A stretch of 64,000 bases of DNA from Belnapia moabensis DSM 16746 (GCF_000745835.1 NZ_JQKB01000002.1:124001-188000); one strand, 5' to 3'; shown: positions 47,549-56,646, numbered from the stretch's first letter. Notes: generated by a model from the sequence alone, not told the origin. Program-made: numbers and translations.

Positions 47549-48265
47549 CTAGTTCCGCCGTACGTCCCAGAAGGCGGAAGGTGGCATTGAACTTGCGGCA
47601 CCCTGTCGCGGCGGCAGGCCGGCGGGCATCGGCTCGGCGATCGGTGGCAGCGGCGTCAGCGCCCGCTCCGGCGGCCCACCGGGCATGCCCGTCACCGGCG
47701 GCAGGCTTTCATAAGCCCGCGACATCGGCGCGCGCGGCGGCACGGCGGAGAATGCCGGCGCGGCACTCAGCTGCGTGGGCAGCGGCCCTGAAACCGGCCC
47801 CTGATACGGCGCAGAGGCCGGCTGTAGTGGTGGCAGCTCCGGCATCGGCGGGAGGCGCGAACTGGCCTGGATCGGTACCGCCCCGCCCTGCAAGGCGGCC
47901 AGCCTCGGCGGTTCTCCCGGCAGCACGCCCCGCTGCATCGCCGCCGGCGCAGCCACAGGCGCGGCGCTCCCGAGCAGGATGGGCGCCGCCCCACCGCGCA
48001 GAGGCGCCGCCGCATCGGCACAACGGAAGACCAGATCATAATCCGCAGGGTTGATCTGCCGCCGTAGCATCTGCGCCTGACCTCCCCGGCTGCCACAGAA
48101 GGCCGAGGCCTCGCTCAGCGCCTGCTGCGTTGCACCCCCGAGATTCCGGCTCGCCACGATGAGGCGATAGGTGCCATCCGCCAGCGGCGTCACCCCGGAG
48201 GAGCGCTGCCCCGAGCAGCCAACCAGCAGCCCCATCCCGATCGCCACCCAAACCGTCGCGCGCAT
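47549..48265 (-). CDS. Proline-rich lipoprotein, function unknown
   Basis: A 238-residue protein with a lipoprotein signal (VAIGMGLLVGC, Cys about 17). A small folded-looking part follows (GTYRLIVASRNLGGATQQAL ... AFCGSRGGQAQMLRRQ ... DYDLVFRCADA), with two cysteines that could pair. The last 130 residues are Pro/Ala-rich and probably extended. I do not recognise a function. ATG 48265 is the start that gives the lipobox. It converges on the flagellin gene, with stops one base apart. Confidence 0.72.
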   Translation of the reverse strand: MRATVWVAIGMGLLVGCSGQRSSGVTPLADGTYRLIVASRNLGGATQQALSEASAFCGSRGGQAQMLRRQINPADYDLVFRCADAAAPLRGGAAPILLGSAAPVAAPAAMQRGVLPGEPPRLAALQGGAVPIQASSRLPPMPELPPLQPASAPYQGPVSGPLPTQLSAAPAFSAVPPRAPMSRAYESLPPVTGMPGGPPERALTPLPPIAEPMPAGLPPRQGAASSMPPSAFWDVRRN

Positions 48266-48429
48266 GCACCCCTGCCCTAACGCCTGCGCGGTTTGTACCC
48301 GGCCGGCCGGCCGAGGGCAGCATAAAACGCAAAACGGGATCGGAATTGGTCCGAGTTGTCGTCTACCGCGACAGGCTCGCCTCACCCTCCGCGCCGGGGC
48401 ATGGTTCGGCAAAGACCTGGGAGGAAGCA

Positions 48430-49407
48430 ATGCCGCAAGCCCTGACTCGCCGCCGCACCCTCGCTGCGCCGGCCCTTCTGCTCGCCCATCCCGCCGCGGC
48501 GCAAGGCGCCTGGCCAGGTAAGCCGGTCACCTTGATCGTCCCTTGGGCGCCTGGCGGGTCGAACGATGTCGTGGCTCGGCTGCTCGCCCCGCATCTCGAA
48601 GCCCGCTTCGGCCAGCCCTTCATCATCGAGAACCGTCCGGGCGGCGGCGGCAGCATCGGAATGGGGCTGGTGGCACGGGCCCGGCCGGACGGGCTGACGC
48701 TGCTCGTCTCGTCGGCCTCCAACCATGTCTTCCACCCGCTCATCGCCCAGGATCTTGGCTATGACGTCCGGGAGGCGCTCGAGGGCATCGCCATGCTGGT
48801 CGATGTGCCGAATGTCCTCGCCGCGACGAAGGCCTTGGGCATCCGCACGGTGCCGGACCTCATCGCCAAGGCGAAGGCCGATCCGCGCGGCATGAGCTTC
48901 GGCTCCTCCGGCGTCGGCTCCTCGAACCATCTGGCGGGTGAGCTGTTCCGGCTGCGGACGGGCCTCGACCTGACGCATGTGCCCTATCGTGGCGGCGGCC
49001 AGGCGATCACCGACCTTGTCGCCGGCACGGTGCCGATCGTCTTCCTCAACCTGCCGACCGTGGTGGGGCCTGCCGATGCTGGGCGGGTAACGCTGCTCGC
49101 CGTCTGCACGGACCGGCGCGTCGCCAGCCGGCCGGACATCCCCACCATGCAGGAGGGCGGCGTGCCGGATTATGCCGTCCGCTCCTGGACCGGCCTCTTC
49201 GCCCCGCGCGGCACAGCACGATCAGCGATCGAGGCCCTAGCCTCGGCACTCCAGGAAACCCTCGCCATGCCCGCCATCCGCGCCCGCCTGACCGAGATGG
49301 CGAGCGAGCCGATCTGGATGGACCCGGCCGAGACCGACCGTTTCGTCGCCGCGGAATACGAGCGCTGGGCGCCCGTCATCCGCCGCGCGAATGTCAGGCT
49401 GGAATAG
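48430..49407 (+). CDS. TctC/Bug family tricarboxylate-type binding protein
   Basis: A 325-residue periplasmic binding protein of the Bug (TctC) family, which binds carboxylic acids. The N-terminus is a signal with a twin-arginine look (LTRRRTLAAPALLLAHPAAAQG). VTLIVPWAPGGSNDVVARLLA, IIENRPGGGGSIGMGLVA and HVPYRGGGQAITDLVAG are the family boxes. It has no TctA/TctB membrane partners in the window. GAGGAA lies four bases before the ATG. Its last 14 bases overlap the convergent flavoprotein gene. Confidence 0.92.
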   Translation: MPQALTRRRTLAAPALLLAHPAAAQGAWPGKPVTLIVPWAPGGSNDVVARLLAPHLEARFGQPFIIENRPGGGGSIGMGLVARARPDGLTLLVSSASNHVFHPLIAQDLGYDVREALEGIAMLVDVPNVLAATKALGIRTVPDLIAKAKADPRGMSFGSSGVGSSNHLAGELFRLRTGLDLTHVPYRGGGQAITDLVAGTVPIVFLNLPTVVGPADAGRVTLLAVCTDRRVASRPDIPTMQEGGVPDYAVRSWTGLFAPRGTARSAIEALASALQETLAMPAIRARLTEMASEPIWMDPAETDRFVAAEYERWAPVIRRANVRLE

Positions 49408-50911
49408 GCGCCGCCAGCCCGCCGGCATTGACCCTCAAATCGGCCGCCGCCGTGGCACCGGCAAGCTTGCCGAAGACCGCGCCGTTGATGAGGCCCGAGC
49501 CGCCCGGGTAGTTGAAGTAGAACACGCCGCCCACCAGCTCCCCGGCCGCGTAGAGCCCGGTGATCGGCTGCTGGTCCGCATCCAGCACCCGCGCCTGGTT
49601 GTCGATCCTGAGGCCGCCGAAGGTGAAGGTGATGCCGCACCCTACCTGATAGGCCTCGAAGGGCCCGTCCTCGATGGTATTCGCCCAGTTGGACTTGTTG
49701 ACTGCCAGCCCCTCGGTACGGCGCCCGTCCTTGACGTTCGGGTTGAAGGGGATGTCGCGCCGCACGGCCGCGTTGTAGGCACGGATCTCATCAAGGAAGG
49801 CACGGCCGTCCACGCCCTCCAGCTTCGCCGCCAGCTCCTCCAGCGTGTCGGCCTTCACCTTCGTCACCTGCTTGATGCGGTACTCGTCGCGCAGCACATG
49901 CAGGACCTTCTGATCGAAGACCTGCCAGGCGAAATTGCCCGGCTGCTCCAGCACTACGCGGCCATACTTGGCGTAGGTGTAGTTGCGGAAATCGGCGCCC
50001 TCGTCGAGGAAGCGGCGGCCATTGGCGTTGATGAGTACGCTCCACGGATAGCTGTGCTTCTGGAAGGCGTCGCCCACCGCAAGGTCGCCATACTCCGGCG
50101 CATTGAAATCCCACTGCACCGCATGGCAGCCGGAGTAGTTGCCGAAGGGCGAGGCGCCGATCTCGAGCGCCATCTTGATGCCGTCACCCGTGTTGAAGCG
50201 TGTGCCCCGCACCTTGGCGAGTTCCCAGCCTGGCCCGAGATAGCGCGTCCGCATCTCCGCATCGCCCTGGAAGCCGCCGGCCGCGAGAATTACCGAAGGC
50301 GCCTTGATGTCGTAGATGCGGCCCGGGGACTTCACCCGCACCCCCTCGACCTTGAAGCCGTCATAGAGGATTCGCTGCGCCCGTGTCGCGTAGCGGATGT
50401 CGATACCGCGCTTCCGCGCCGCCTCCGTCTCCGCGGCGACGAGGCCGGGGCCACCGCCCCAAGCTTCCACCGTCAACCCGCCCCAGAACTTGAACTTGCC
50501 ATCCACCTTGAAGGCCTGCCGCCCCCAGATGGGTGCAAATTTCACGCCCTTGCCGCGCAGCCACTTCATCGTCTCGAAGCTGCGCCGCACCAGGATGTCG
50601 CAGAGCTCCGGGTCCGTGCGGTTCCGTGTCACGCGGAACATGTCGTCGAAGAACTGGTCCTCGGTATAGGTGCCGAAATCCGTCTGGGCGCATTCGGCAT
50701 CAGTCAGGTCGGGCATGATCACCCGCAGGTCCTCGACGCCACGATAGGCGAAGCGGATGGCGCCCGCGGTGAAGCGGGTATTGCCCCCCGCCTCATCCTC
50801 CGGCGCCCGCTCCAGCATGACGACGCGGGCACCCTGCTCCTGGGCGGAGAGCGCGGCACAGAAGGCGGCATTGCCGCCGCCGACCACGATGACGTCGAAT
50901 TCCTCAGCCAT
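49394..50911 (-). CDS. tcuA: TcuA-type FAD-dependent tricarballylate dehydrogenase
   Basis: A 505-residue flavoprotein of the fumarate-reductase/succinate-dehydrogenase group, nearest to tricarballylate dehydrogenase TcuA. TcuA oxidises tricarballylate to cis-aconitate. The FAD motif is VVGGGNAAFCAALSAQEQG at the N-terminus. GGFQGDAEMRTRYLG, ADFRNYTYAKYGR and the C-terminal GLYAAGELVGG with NYPGGSGLINGAVFG follow. A different organic acid is possible. GGAGG lies five bases before the ATG. The adjacent TctC-type binding protein would fit uptake of the same class of substrate. Confidence 0.85.
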   Translation of the reverse strand: MAEEFDVIVVGGGNAAFCAALSAQEQGARVVMLERAPEDEAGGNTRFTAGAIRFAYRGVEDLRVIMPDLTDAECAQTDFGTYTEDQFFDDMFRVTRNRTDPELCDILVRRSFETMKWLRGKGVKFAPIWGRQAFKVDGKFKFWGGLTVEAWGGGPGLVAAETEAARKRGIDIRYATRAQRILYDGFKVEGVRVKSPGRIYDIKAPSVILAAGGFQGDAEMRTRYLGPGWELAKVRGTRFNTGDGIKMALEIGASPFGNYSGCHAVQWDFNAPEYGDLAVGDAFQKHSYPWSVLINANGRRFLDEGADFRNYTYAKYGRVVLEQPGNFAWQVFDQKVLHVLRDEYRIKQVTKVKADTLEELAAKLEGVDGRAFLDEIRAYNAAVRRDIPFNPNVKDGRRTEGLAVNKSNWANTIEDGPFEAYQVGCGITFTFGGLRIDNQARVLDADQQPITGLYAAGELVGGVFYFNYPGGSGLINGAVFGKLAGATAAADLRVNAGGLAAPIPA

Positions 50912-50925
50912 GGCGACCTCCGATC

Positions 50926-50946
50926 ATTGTACACGGATGTATACAT
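50926..50946. promoter_or_regulatory. GntR-type operator candidate upstream of tcuA
   Basis: ATGTATACAT (50937-50946) is a perfect ten-base palindrome; ATTGTACAC (50926-50934) next to it is a second, imperfect copy of the same GTAnAC core. Sites of this form are bound by FadR-type GntR regulators. It lies 15-35 bases upstream of the tcuA start. No regulator gene is in the neighbourhood. Confidence 0.5.
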
Positions 50947-50989
50947 GGATCGGCAGCCCTGTCCAGGCCGGGGGCCGCACCTCGCCGGC

Positions 50990-51457
50990 CTACTGCCCCT
51001 GGGGAACGTTGTAGAGGATGTTGGCGGAAACGCCCGTGAAGTCGTCGGTATAGGAAGTGTGCTGAATATCGATCGAGCTGAAGTTGAGCGAGAAGCTGTC
51101 CAACGGCATCCCGTCCGAACTGCCGGCATGTGCGAAGGACAGGATCCCGACGTCGGTCAGCGTATAGACCATGTAGGGGAGCAGCATCGCCTGGCCCTGC
51201 CGGACGAAGCTGATGGTAACCTTGCGGTCGAACTTGCCGGTGAAACCCTCGGTCAACAGGCCGATGGAACTCTTGTCGCTCAGCTTGGAGCAGTTGACCT
51301 CGCTTACCGAAGGCTCGACCCGCGCCCGCGCGCCGGAATGGACCGCGGAGCCGCTGCGCGACATCGACCAACTCACCGAGGCCAACTCGATATAGCCGCT
51401 TTCGCCGTTCAGGCTGTGCTCGCCTTCGACACCCTCATACTTCATGAAAATAGCCAT
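50990..51457 (-). CDS. hcp: Hcp family type VI secretion tube protein (copy 1)
   Basis: A 155-residue Hcp, the hexamer-forming inner tube of the type VI apparatus, also secreted. IFMKYEGVEGEHSLNGESGYIELASVSWSM is recognisable in its pattern, with FTGKFDRKVTISFVRQG in the middle and SLNFSSIDIQHT near the end. It differs strongly from the second copy next to it, so this is not a recent duplication. ATG 51457 begins the conserved M-A-I. It follows the other hcp by 106 bases and ends 78 bases upstream of tcuA. Confidence 0.88.
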   Translation of the reverse strand: MAIFMKYEGVEGEHSLNGESGYIELASVSWSMSRSGSAVHSGARARVEPSVSEVNCSKLSDKSSIGLLTEGFTGKFDRKVTISFVRQGQAMLLPYMVYTLTDVGILSFAHAGSSDGMPLDSFSLNFSSIDIQHTSYTDDFTGVSANILYNVPQGQ

Positions 51458-51509
51458 GAGGCTGCCTCGGCACAATATTCAGGAGGACGGGAACGAGGCC
51501 CGGGCGGCA

Positions 51510-51537
51510 GGGATGCGACGGCAGGCCGCCGCATCCC
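51510..51537. other. Stable hairpin between the two hcp genes
   Basis: GGGATGCG (51510-51517) pairs with CGCATCCC (51530-51537); an inner CGGC (51519-51522) pairs with GCCG (51525-51528), with one mismatch between. There is no T-tract on either strand. It may mark a processing or attenuation point that lets the two tube proteins be made at different levels. Confidence 0.5.
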
Positions 51538-51563
51538 CTTTCCCGGACGGGAGCAGCGCTGTC

Positions 51564-52037
51564 TTACGACCCGGTGCCCTTGGACAGGTCCCAGGTGTAG
51601 TAGACCGGCGAGCCGGTGAGGTCGTCGCCGACCGGGTTGTAGCCGAGCTTCACCTTGTCGAAGTTCAGGCTGAGCGATTCGTTCGGCCGGTCGCCACCGG
51701 AGCTCATCGAGAAGCCGGAAACGCCGCAGCCCTCGAGATCGACGGTGAAGTAGGCGGTCGGCTTCGCGCCGCCGGTGCGGACGAAGCGGATCTCGACCTT
51801 CTTGTCGAGCTTGCCGTGCAGCGCTTCCTCGAACAGCTTGATGCTGGTGTTGTCGCTCTGCTTGGTGATCGTGATCTCGCTGACGGACACCACGGAGCCT
51901 TCACGGGTCGAGGTGCCGCGGGCCGAGGCGATGGCGCGGCCGACGCCGAACTGGAAGCTGCCGACCTCGAAGAAGTCGGAGAAGCCTTCGACCTTCGACT
52001 CGCCCTTGATATCGCCGTACTTCACGAGAATCGCCAT
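51564..52037 (-). CDS. hcp: Hcp family type VI secretion tube protein (copy 2)
   Basis: A 157-residue Hcp. It has the family pattern ILVKYGDIKGESKVEGFSDFFEVGSFQFGVGR, then LFEEALHGKLDKKVEIRFVRTG and LSLNFDKVKLGYNPVG, ending VYYTWDLSKGTGS. This is the more typical of the two copies, and likely the main tube protein. The ATG shares its A with the tssH stop (TAATG), so its translation is coupled to the ATPase. Confidence 0.92.
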   Translation of the reverse strand: MAILVKYGDIKGESKVEGFSDFFEVGSFQFGVGRAIASARGTSTREGSVVSVSEITITKQSDNTSIKLFEEALHGKLDKKVEIRFVRTGGAKPTAYFTVDLEGCGVSGFSMSSGGDRPNESLSLNFDKVKLGYNPVGDDLTGSPVYYTWDLSKGTGS

Positions 52038-54739
52038 TACTTTATCCCTTTCTGCCTGCCCGGCTCCCGGTGACGGCCCGCTGCCGTCGCCTTGCCGATA
52101 TCATACTGGAACGTACCCCCCTCGCCCATCGCGACCTTCACCCGGCCGACCTCGCCGCCTTCCGCCAATCGCGAAAGAATTCGAGATGACAACTCGGGTA
52201 GCATCGTACGGTTGAGGATATTTTCAATATTTCGTGCGCCGCTTTCAACCTCTTTGCAGCGGGCGACGATGGCCTCCGGCACGCTCTCATCCACCTCGAA
52301 CTCGACCCCGTAGGCCGACTTCACTCGCCGCCCGATCCGCTTCAGCTGCAACCCGACGATCAGCTTCATGATGTCGTCGGCCAGCGGGTAGTAGGTGACG
52401 ATGTTGCAGCGGCCGAGGAAGGCCGGCTTGAACACCTTCAGCAGGTCGGGCCTGAGCGCCTCGGTCAGCGCTTCCGGCTCCGGCATCAGGTCCGGGTCGG
52501 CGCAGAGCTTGGCAATGGTGTCCGTCCCGGCATTCGAGGTCATGATGATGACGGTGTTGCGGAAGTCGATGTCCCGCCCCTCCCCGTCCTTCATGTTGCC
52601 CTTGTCGAAGACCTGGTAGAACACGTCCTGCACGCCGGGATGGGCCTTCTCCATCTCGTCCAGCAGCACGACGCTGTAGGGCCGCCGCCGCACCGCCTCG
52701 GTCAGCACGCCGCCCTCGCCGTAGCCCACATAGCCCGGCGGCGAGCCCATCAGGAGCGAGACCTTATGCTCCTCCTTGAACTCGCTCATGTTGATCGTCG
52801 TCAGGTTCTGCTCGCCGCCATAGAGCAGGTCGGCGACGGCCAGCGCCGTCTCCGTCTTGCCGACGCCTGAGGTGCCGACCATCATGAAGACGCCGATCGG
52901 CTTGCGCGGATCGGTCAGCCCGGCGCGATTTGTCTGAATCGCCTGCGCGATGGCCGCCAGCGCATGCGGCTGGCCGACAACGCGCTCCTCCAGTTTGTCC
53001 TTCAGGTTCAGGATGGTCTTGATCTCGTCCGAGACCATTCGCCCGACCGGGATGCCGGTCCAGGTAGCAACCACCTCGGCGACGGCTTGGCCATCGACCA
53101 CCGGATGCACCAGCGGCTCCTCGCCCTGAAGCGCATGCAGCGCCTCGGTAGCGCTGGCGAGCGCCGCCTTGGCCTCAGCCGCCTCGGTCCCGGCCGCCAT
53201 CGCCGCCTCGATCGCCTCGCGCGATTCGCGGATGCGGGCGACGAGCTCCTTCTCCTCCTTGTAGCGCGCCTCAAGCGAAGCGAGCGCGGCGCCGACCGCC
53301 CCCCGCTCCTCCTCCAGCGCGCCGCGCCGCGCCGCATGGTCCTGACCCGCCGCCTCCTCGCGCGCGATGGCGCCGAGCTCGGTGGCGATGAGGTCGAGAC
53401 GCCGCCGCCGGTCCTCGATCGGCGCCGGCTCCGCCGCCTGGCTCATGGCGACGCGGGCGCAAGCGGTATCGAGGAGCGAGACGCCCTTGTCCGGCAGTTG
53501 GCGCGCCGGAATATATCGGGCCGAGAGCACGCAGGCCTGCTCCACCGCCTCATCGAGGATGCGGACGCCGTGGTGCTTCTCCAGCACCGGCACCAGCCCG
53601 CGCAACATGGCCTGGGCGAGCGGCACGGCGGGCTCGCCCACCTGCACCACCTGGAAGCGCCGCGTCAGCGCCGCATCCTTCTCGAAGTACTTCTTGTACT
53701 CGGCCCAGGTCGTGGCCGCGAGGCAGCGCAGCTCGCCACGCGCCAGCGCCGGCTTCAACAGGTTGGCGGCGTCATTCTGACCCTGCGCGCCACCGGCGCC
53801 GATCAGCGTATGCGCCTCGTCGATGAACATGACGACCGGCACCGGCGAAGCCTTCACCGCGTCGATGACGCCCTTCAGCCGGTTCTCGAATTCGCCCTTC
53901 ACGCCCGCACCGGCCTGCAGCAGGCCAAGGTCGAGCGACATCAGCTTCACCTTGCGCAGCGCCTCCGGCACGTCGCCGGCGGCTATGCGCAGCGCGAGGC
54001 CCTCCGCGACCGCGGTCTTGCCGACGCCCGGCTCGCCGGTGAGGATCGGGTTGTTCTGCCGGCGCCGCGTCAGGATGTCGATGACCTGGCGGATCTCGCC
54101 ATCACGGCCGAGGATCGGGTCGATCTTCCCCGCCTTCGCCTGCGCCGTAAGGTCGGTGCAGAACTGCTCCAGCGGCCCACCGCCGCGGGGCGCCTCGCCC
54201 GGTGCACCACCCATGGCCGCCGGCGCCTCGCCCGGCAGCGGCGCGCCGGCTTCCCCGGCCTCCTCGCTGCCTTCGCAAAGCGTGTCGAGCCCGCCGCGCC
54301 GCAGCGCATCGGCCGGCACGGAGAGCAGGCTCGGCGCGCTGTCCTTCACCGTGCGTTGGAGCACCTCGTCCGACAGCAGCGCCGCCAGCATATGGCCGGA
54401 GCGGATGCGCCCGGTCCCGCCCTCCAGCGAGGCCAGCATCCAAGCTTCCCGCAACCAGGTGACGATGTCCGGCGAGAGCGAGGGCGCCCGCGCATTGCCC
54501 GTGCGCAGTTTGTCGAGCGCACGGGTCAGCTCGGCGATTACTCGGCCGCTGTCGATACCCTGCTTGCGCAGCAGGACGTTGATGTCGGTGCCCTGGGTCT
54601 CGACCAGCTTCAGCAGCAGGTGCTCGATCTCGACATTGTAGTGGGAGCGCGACAAGGTCAGCCCGGCCGCTGCCTCGAGCTGCCGCCGGCCGAGGGCGCT
54701 GAGCCGGCCGACGAGGGATTTCAGGTCGATCGGCACCAT
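52037..54739 (-). CDS. tssH: TssH (ClpV), sheath-recycling AAA+ ATPase
   Basis: A 900-residue ClpB-like unfoldase that takes apart the contracted type VI sheath. The N-terminal domain (1-150; SLVGRLSALGRRQLEAAAGLTLSR ... HYNVEIEHLLLKL) binds the sheath. The first AAA+ module has Walker A GEPGVGKT at 235-242 (Lys241); the coiled middle domain follows (about 400-520), then the second module with GTSGVGKTETALA. The ClpV type, and not ClpB, is shown by the linkage and the N-domain. It is divergent from tssA across 144 bases. Confidence 0.95.
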   Translation of the reverse strand: MVPIDLKSLVGRLSALGRRQLEAAAGLTLSRSHYNVEIEHLLLKLVETQGTDINVLLRKQGIDSGRVIAELTRALDKLRTGNARAPSLSPDIVTWLREAWMLASLEGGTGRIRSGHMLAALLSDEVLQRTVKDSAPSLLSVPADALRRGGLDTLCEGSEEAGEAGAPLPGEAPAAMGGAPGEAPRGGGPLEQFCTDLTAQAKAGKIDPILGRDGEIRQVIDILTRRRQNNPILTGEPGVGKTAVAEGLALRIAAGDVPEALRKVKLMSLDLGLLQAGAGVKGEFENRLKGVIDAVKASPVPVVMFIDEAHTLIGAGGAQGQNDAANLLKPALARGELRCLAATTWAEYKKYFEKDAALTRRFQVVQVGEPAVPLAQAMLRGLVPVLEKHHGVRILDEAVEQACVLSARYIPARQLPDKGVSLLDTACARVAMSQAAEPAPIEDRRRRLDLIATELGAIAREEAAGQDHAARRGALEEERGAVGAALASLEARYKEEKELVARIRESREAIEAAMAAGTEAAEAKAALASATEALHALQGEEPLVHPVVDGQAVAEVVATWTGIPVGRMVSDEIKTILNLKDKLEERVVGQPHALAAIAQAIQTNRAGLTDPRKPIGVFMMVGTSGVGKTETALAVADLLYGGEQNLTTINMSEFKEEHKVSLLMGSPPGYVGYGEGGVLTEAVRRRPYSVVLLDEMEKAHPGVQDVFYQVFDKGNMKDGEGRDIDFRNTVIIMTSNAGTDTIAKLCADPDLMPEPEALTEALRPDLLKVFKPAFLGRCNIVTYYPLADDIMKLIVGLQLKRIGRRVKSAYGVEFEVDESVPEAIVARCKEVESGARNIENILNRTMLPELSSRILSRLAEGGEVGRVKVAMGEGGTFQYDIGKATAAGRHREPGRQKGIK

Positions 54740-54883
54740 GGCCTGTTAATCTCCCGCCAACTACTTCGGCCGTTGCTTCGAATGGTCGGGACCGTAAACA
54801 ATTTGGGTAAGCGCTGTCCAGCATGATAGCGTATCGGTTGCGGGCCCGCGGGCCTTTATTTCACCAGCAAGAGTCGATCCTGC
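54740..54883. promoter_or_regulatory. Divergent promoter region of the type VI cluster
   Basis: This 144-base gap separates tssH (leftward) from tssA (rightward) and should hold the two main promoters of the cluster. I see no clear sigma-54 element, nor any other named motif. The hairpin-prone GC run at 54839-54854 is CGGGCCCGCGGGCC in part. Confidence 0.45.
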
Positions 54884-56023
54884 ATGTCGGGTAGCTTGTT
54901 CGATATTGAGACGTTGCTCGCTCCCCTCGACGGAGCCGATGGCGCCGGCACCGATTTGCGCAGTGACTACTCGCCCGCCTCGCCCTACCAGAAGCTGCGC
55001 GACGCGCGGGCCGAGGCCAGGGCCGAGGAGCGCGCGCTCGAAACCTCGGAGGAAGCCGAGCCCGCCGTGCCGCAGGGCTGGCGCGAGGTGAAGCGCCTCG
55101 GCCTCGACTGCATCGGCAGCCGCAGCAAGGATTTCGAGGTCGCCGCCTGGCTGCTGGAGTCGCTGGTCCGGCTCGACGGCCTGCCCGGCCTCATCGCCGG
55201 CTCGGAGCTGCTGACCGGCTTGCTGGAGCGCTACTGGGAGCCTGGCTTCCCCCAGCCCGACGAGGACGGGATGGATGTCCGCGCCGCCCCGCTGAGCGGC
55301 CTCTCCGGCGAGGGGGCCGACGGCACGCTGATGCAGCCGCTGCGCCGCATTCCGCTCTTCCGCCGCCCCGACGGGCGTGGCGTCAGCCTTTATCTCTGGA
55401 AGGTCGCCGAAGACACGGCCGCGATCCCCGACGAGGGTGAGAATCGCCGCCGCCGCCAGGCCCGCTACGAGGCCGGCGTGCCCGAGCTGAAGGCGCTCGA
55501 GACCGAGGCCCGCATCGATGCCGCGACGCTCCGCCGCACCGCGCAGCAGGCGGTGGCGGCGCAGCGCGCCTGGGCCGCGCTCGGCACGCAGATGGACGCC
55601 CGCTTCGGCGACATCGCGCCGAATACCCGGCGCGTTACCGAGGCGCTGGAGCAGATCCTGGCGATGGCGACGCGGCTGGTCGGCCCCGTTGCCGAGGAAA
55701 CACCGGAGAATGCCAACACGGTGGCGGCAGTGGAGGAGGTGACGGCGGTGGCGGAGCAGGGGCCGGCGATGGGCGGCGTGATGGCAGCGGCACCCCGCGC
55801 GCTGCGGACCCGGGAGGATGCGATCCGCCAGCTCGAGGAGCTCGCGGAGTTCTTCCGCAAGACGGAGCCGCATTCGCCGCTCGCATATACCCTCGCCGAT
55901 GCCGTCCGCCGCGCCCGCCTGCCGCTGCCGGAGCTGCTGGCCGAGGTTCTGCCGGACAGCGGCGCACGCCAAGCGATGCTCACCATGCTCGGTATCCGTA
56001 CCGCCATGGGCGAGAACGAGTGA
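54884..56023 (+). CDS. tssA: TssA (ImpA), type VI baseplate/sheath-coordinating protein
   Basis: A 379-residue TssA. The N-terminal ImpA_N domain has GAGTDLRSDYSPASPYQKLRDARAEAR and LDCIGSRSKDFEVAAWLLESLVRL. A variable middle part carries DEGENRRRRQARY, and the C-terminal part (TREDAIRQLEELAEFFRKTEPHSP ... ADAVRRARLPLPELLAEVLPD) is the conserved end. TssA helps start and guide sheath polymerisation. It opens the rightward operon, 110 bases ahead of tssB. Confidence 0.93.
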   Translation: MSGSLFDIETLLAPLDGADGAGTDLRSDYSPASPYQKLRDARAEARAEERALETSEEAEPAVPQGWREVKRLGLDCIGSRSKDFEVAAWLLESLVRLDGLPGLIAGSELLTGLLERYWEPGFPQPDEDGMDVRAAPLSGLSGEGADGTLMQPLRRIPLFRRPDGRGVSLYLWKVAEDTAAIPDEGENRRRRQARYEAGVPELKALETEARIDAATLRRTAQQAVAAQRAWAALGTQMDARFGDIAPNTRRVTEALEQILAMATRLVGPVAEETPENANTVAAVEEVTAVAEQGPAMGGVMAAAPRALRTREDAIRQLEELAEFFRKTEPHSPLAYTLADAVRRARLPLPELLAEVLPDSGARQAMLTMLGIRTAMGENE

Positions 56024-56026
56024 CCG

Positions 56027-56044
56027 GCTGATCAACCGATCAGC
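56027..56044 (+). other. Short hairpin between tssA and tssB
   Basis: GCTGATC (56027-56033) pairs perfectly with GATCAGC (56038-56044) around AACC, five bases after the tssA stop. No T-tract follows. It may weaken read-through or mark the end of a tssA-only message. Confidence 0.35.
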
Positions 56045-56133
56045 AAGGGTTTGATTGACGGCAATTGTCCGCGCCGCGTATCGTGTTGGCCCTACGCCAG
56101 AACCGTTGCCGGTGCGAATTGGGAGAAAGTAGG

Positions 56134-56643
56134 ATGAGCGGTAGCGTTCACCAGAAGCTGGCTCGGGTCCGCAAACCACGTGTCCACATCACCTATGAGG
56201 TCGAGACCGAGGGCGCCGCCGTCGAGCGCGAGCTGCCATTCGTCGTCGGCGTCATGGGCGATTTCGCGGGCGACCCCACCGAGCCGCTGAAGCCGCTGGC
56301 CGAGCGGAAATTCGTCCAGATCGACCGGGACAATTTCAACGATGTCATGGCCCGCATCCAGCCCGGCCTGAACATCAAGGTCGACAACACCCTGGCCGGC
56401 GATGGCAGCCAGATGGCGGTCAACCTGAAATTCCGCTCGATCGAGGATTTCGAGCCGGCGAAGGTGGCCGAGCAGGTGCCGGCGCTGAAGGCGCTGATGG
56501 ATACCCGCGCCAAGCTGCGCGACCTGATGAGCAAGGTGGACCGCTCGGACGAGCTCGAAGGGCTGCTCGAGGAGGTTCTTCAGGACAAGGACAAGCTGGC
56601 GGCGCTGTCGTCCCAGCTCGGCCTCGACAAGCAGGGGGGCTGA
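56134..56643 (+). CDS. tssB: TssB (VipA/ImpB), sheath small subunit
   Basis: A 169-residue TssB that pairs with TssC to form the contractile sheath. It has the N-terminal [22 protein letters not shown], the block [15 protein letters not shown] and [21 protein letters not shown]. The middle ends [21 protein letters not shown], and the helical tail is as in the family. ATG 56134, with GGGAGAAAG upstream, is the correct start; the earlier in-frame codons are not protein-like. It is three bases ahead of tssC. Confidence 0.96.
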   Translation: MSGSVHQKLARVRKPRVHITYEVETEGAAVERELPFVVGVMGDFAGDPTEPLKPLAERKFVQIDRDNFNDVMARIQPGLNIKVDNTLAGDGSQMAVNLKFRSIEDFEPAKVAEQVPALKALMDTRAKLRDLMSKVDRSDELEGLLEEVLQDKDKLAALSSQLGLDKQGG

Positions 56644-56646
56644 TCC

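Noticed and set aside
49391-51619. Long plus-strand frame across tcuA and hcp
   Set aside because: It spans two clear minus-strand genes and the gap between them, and has no domain text.
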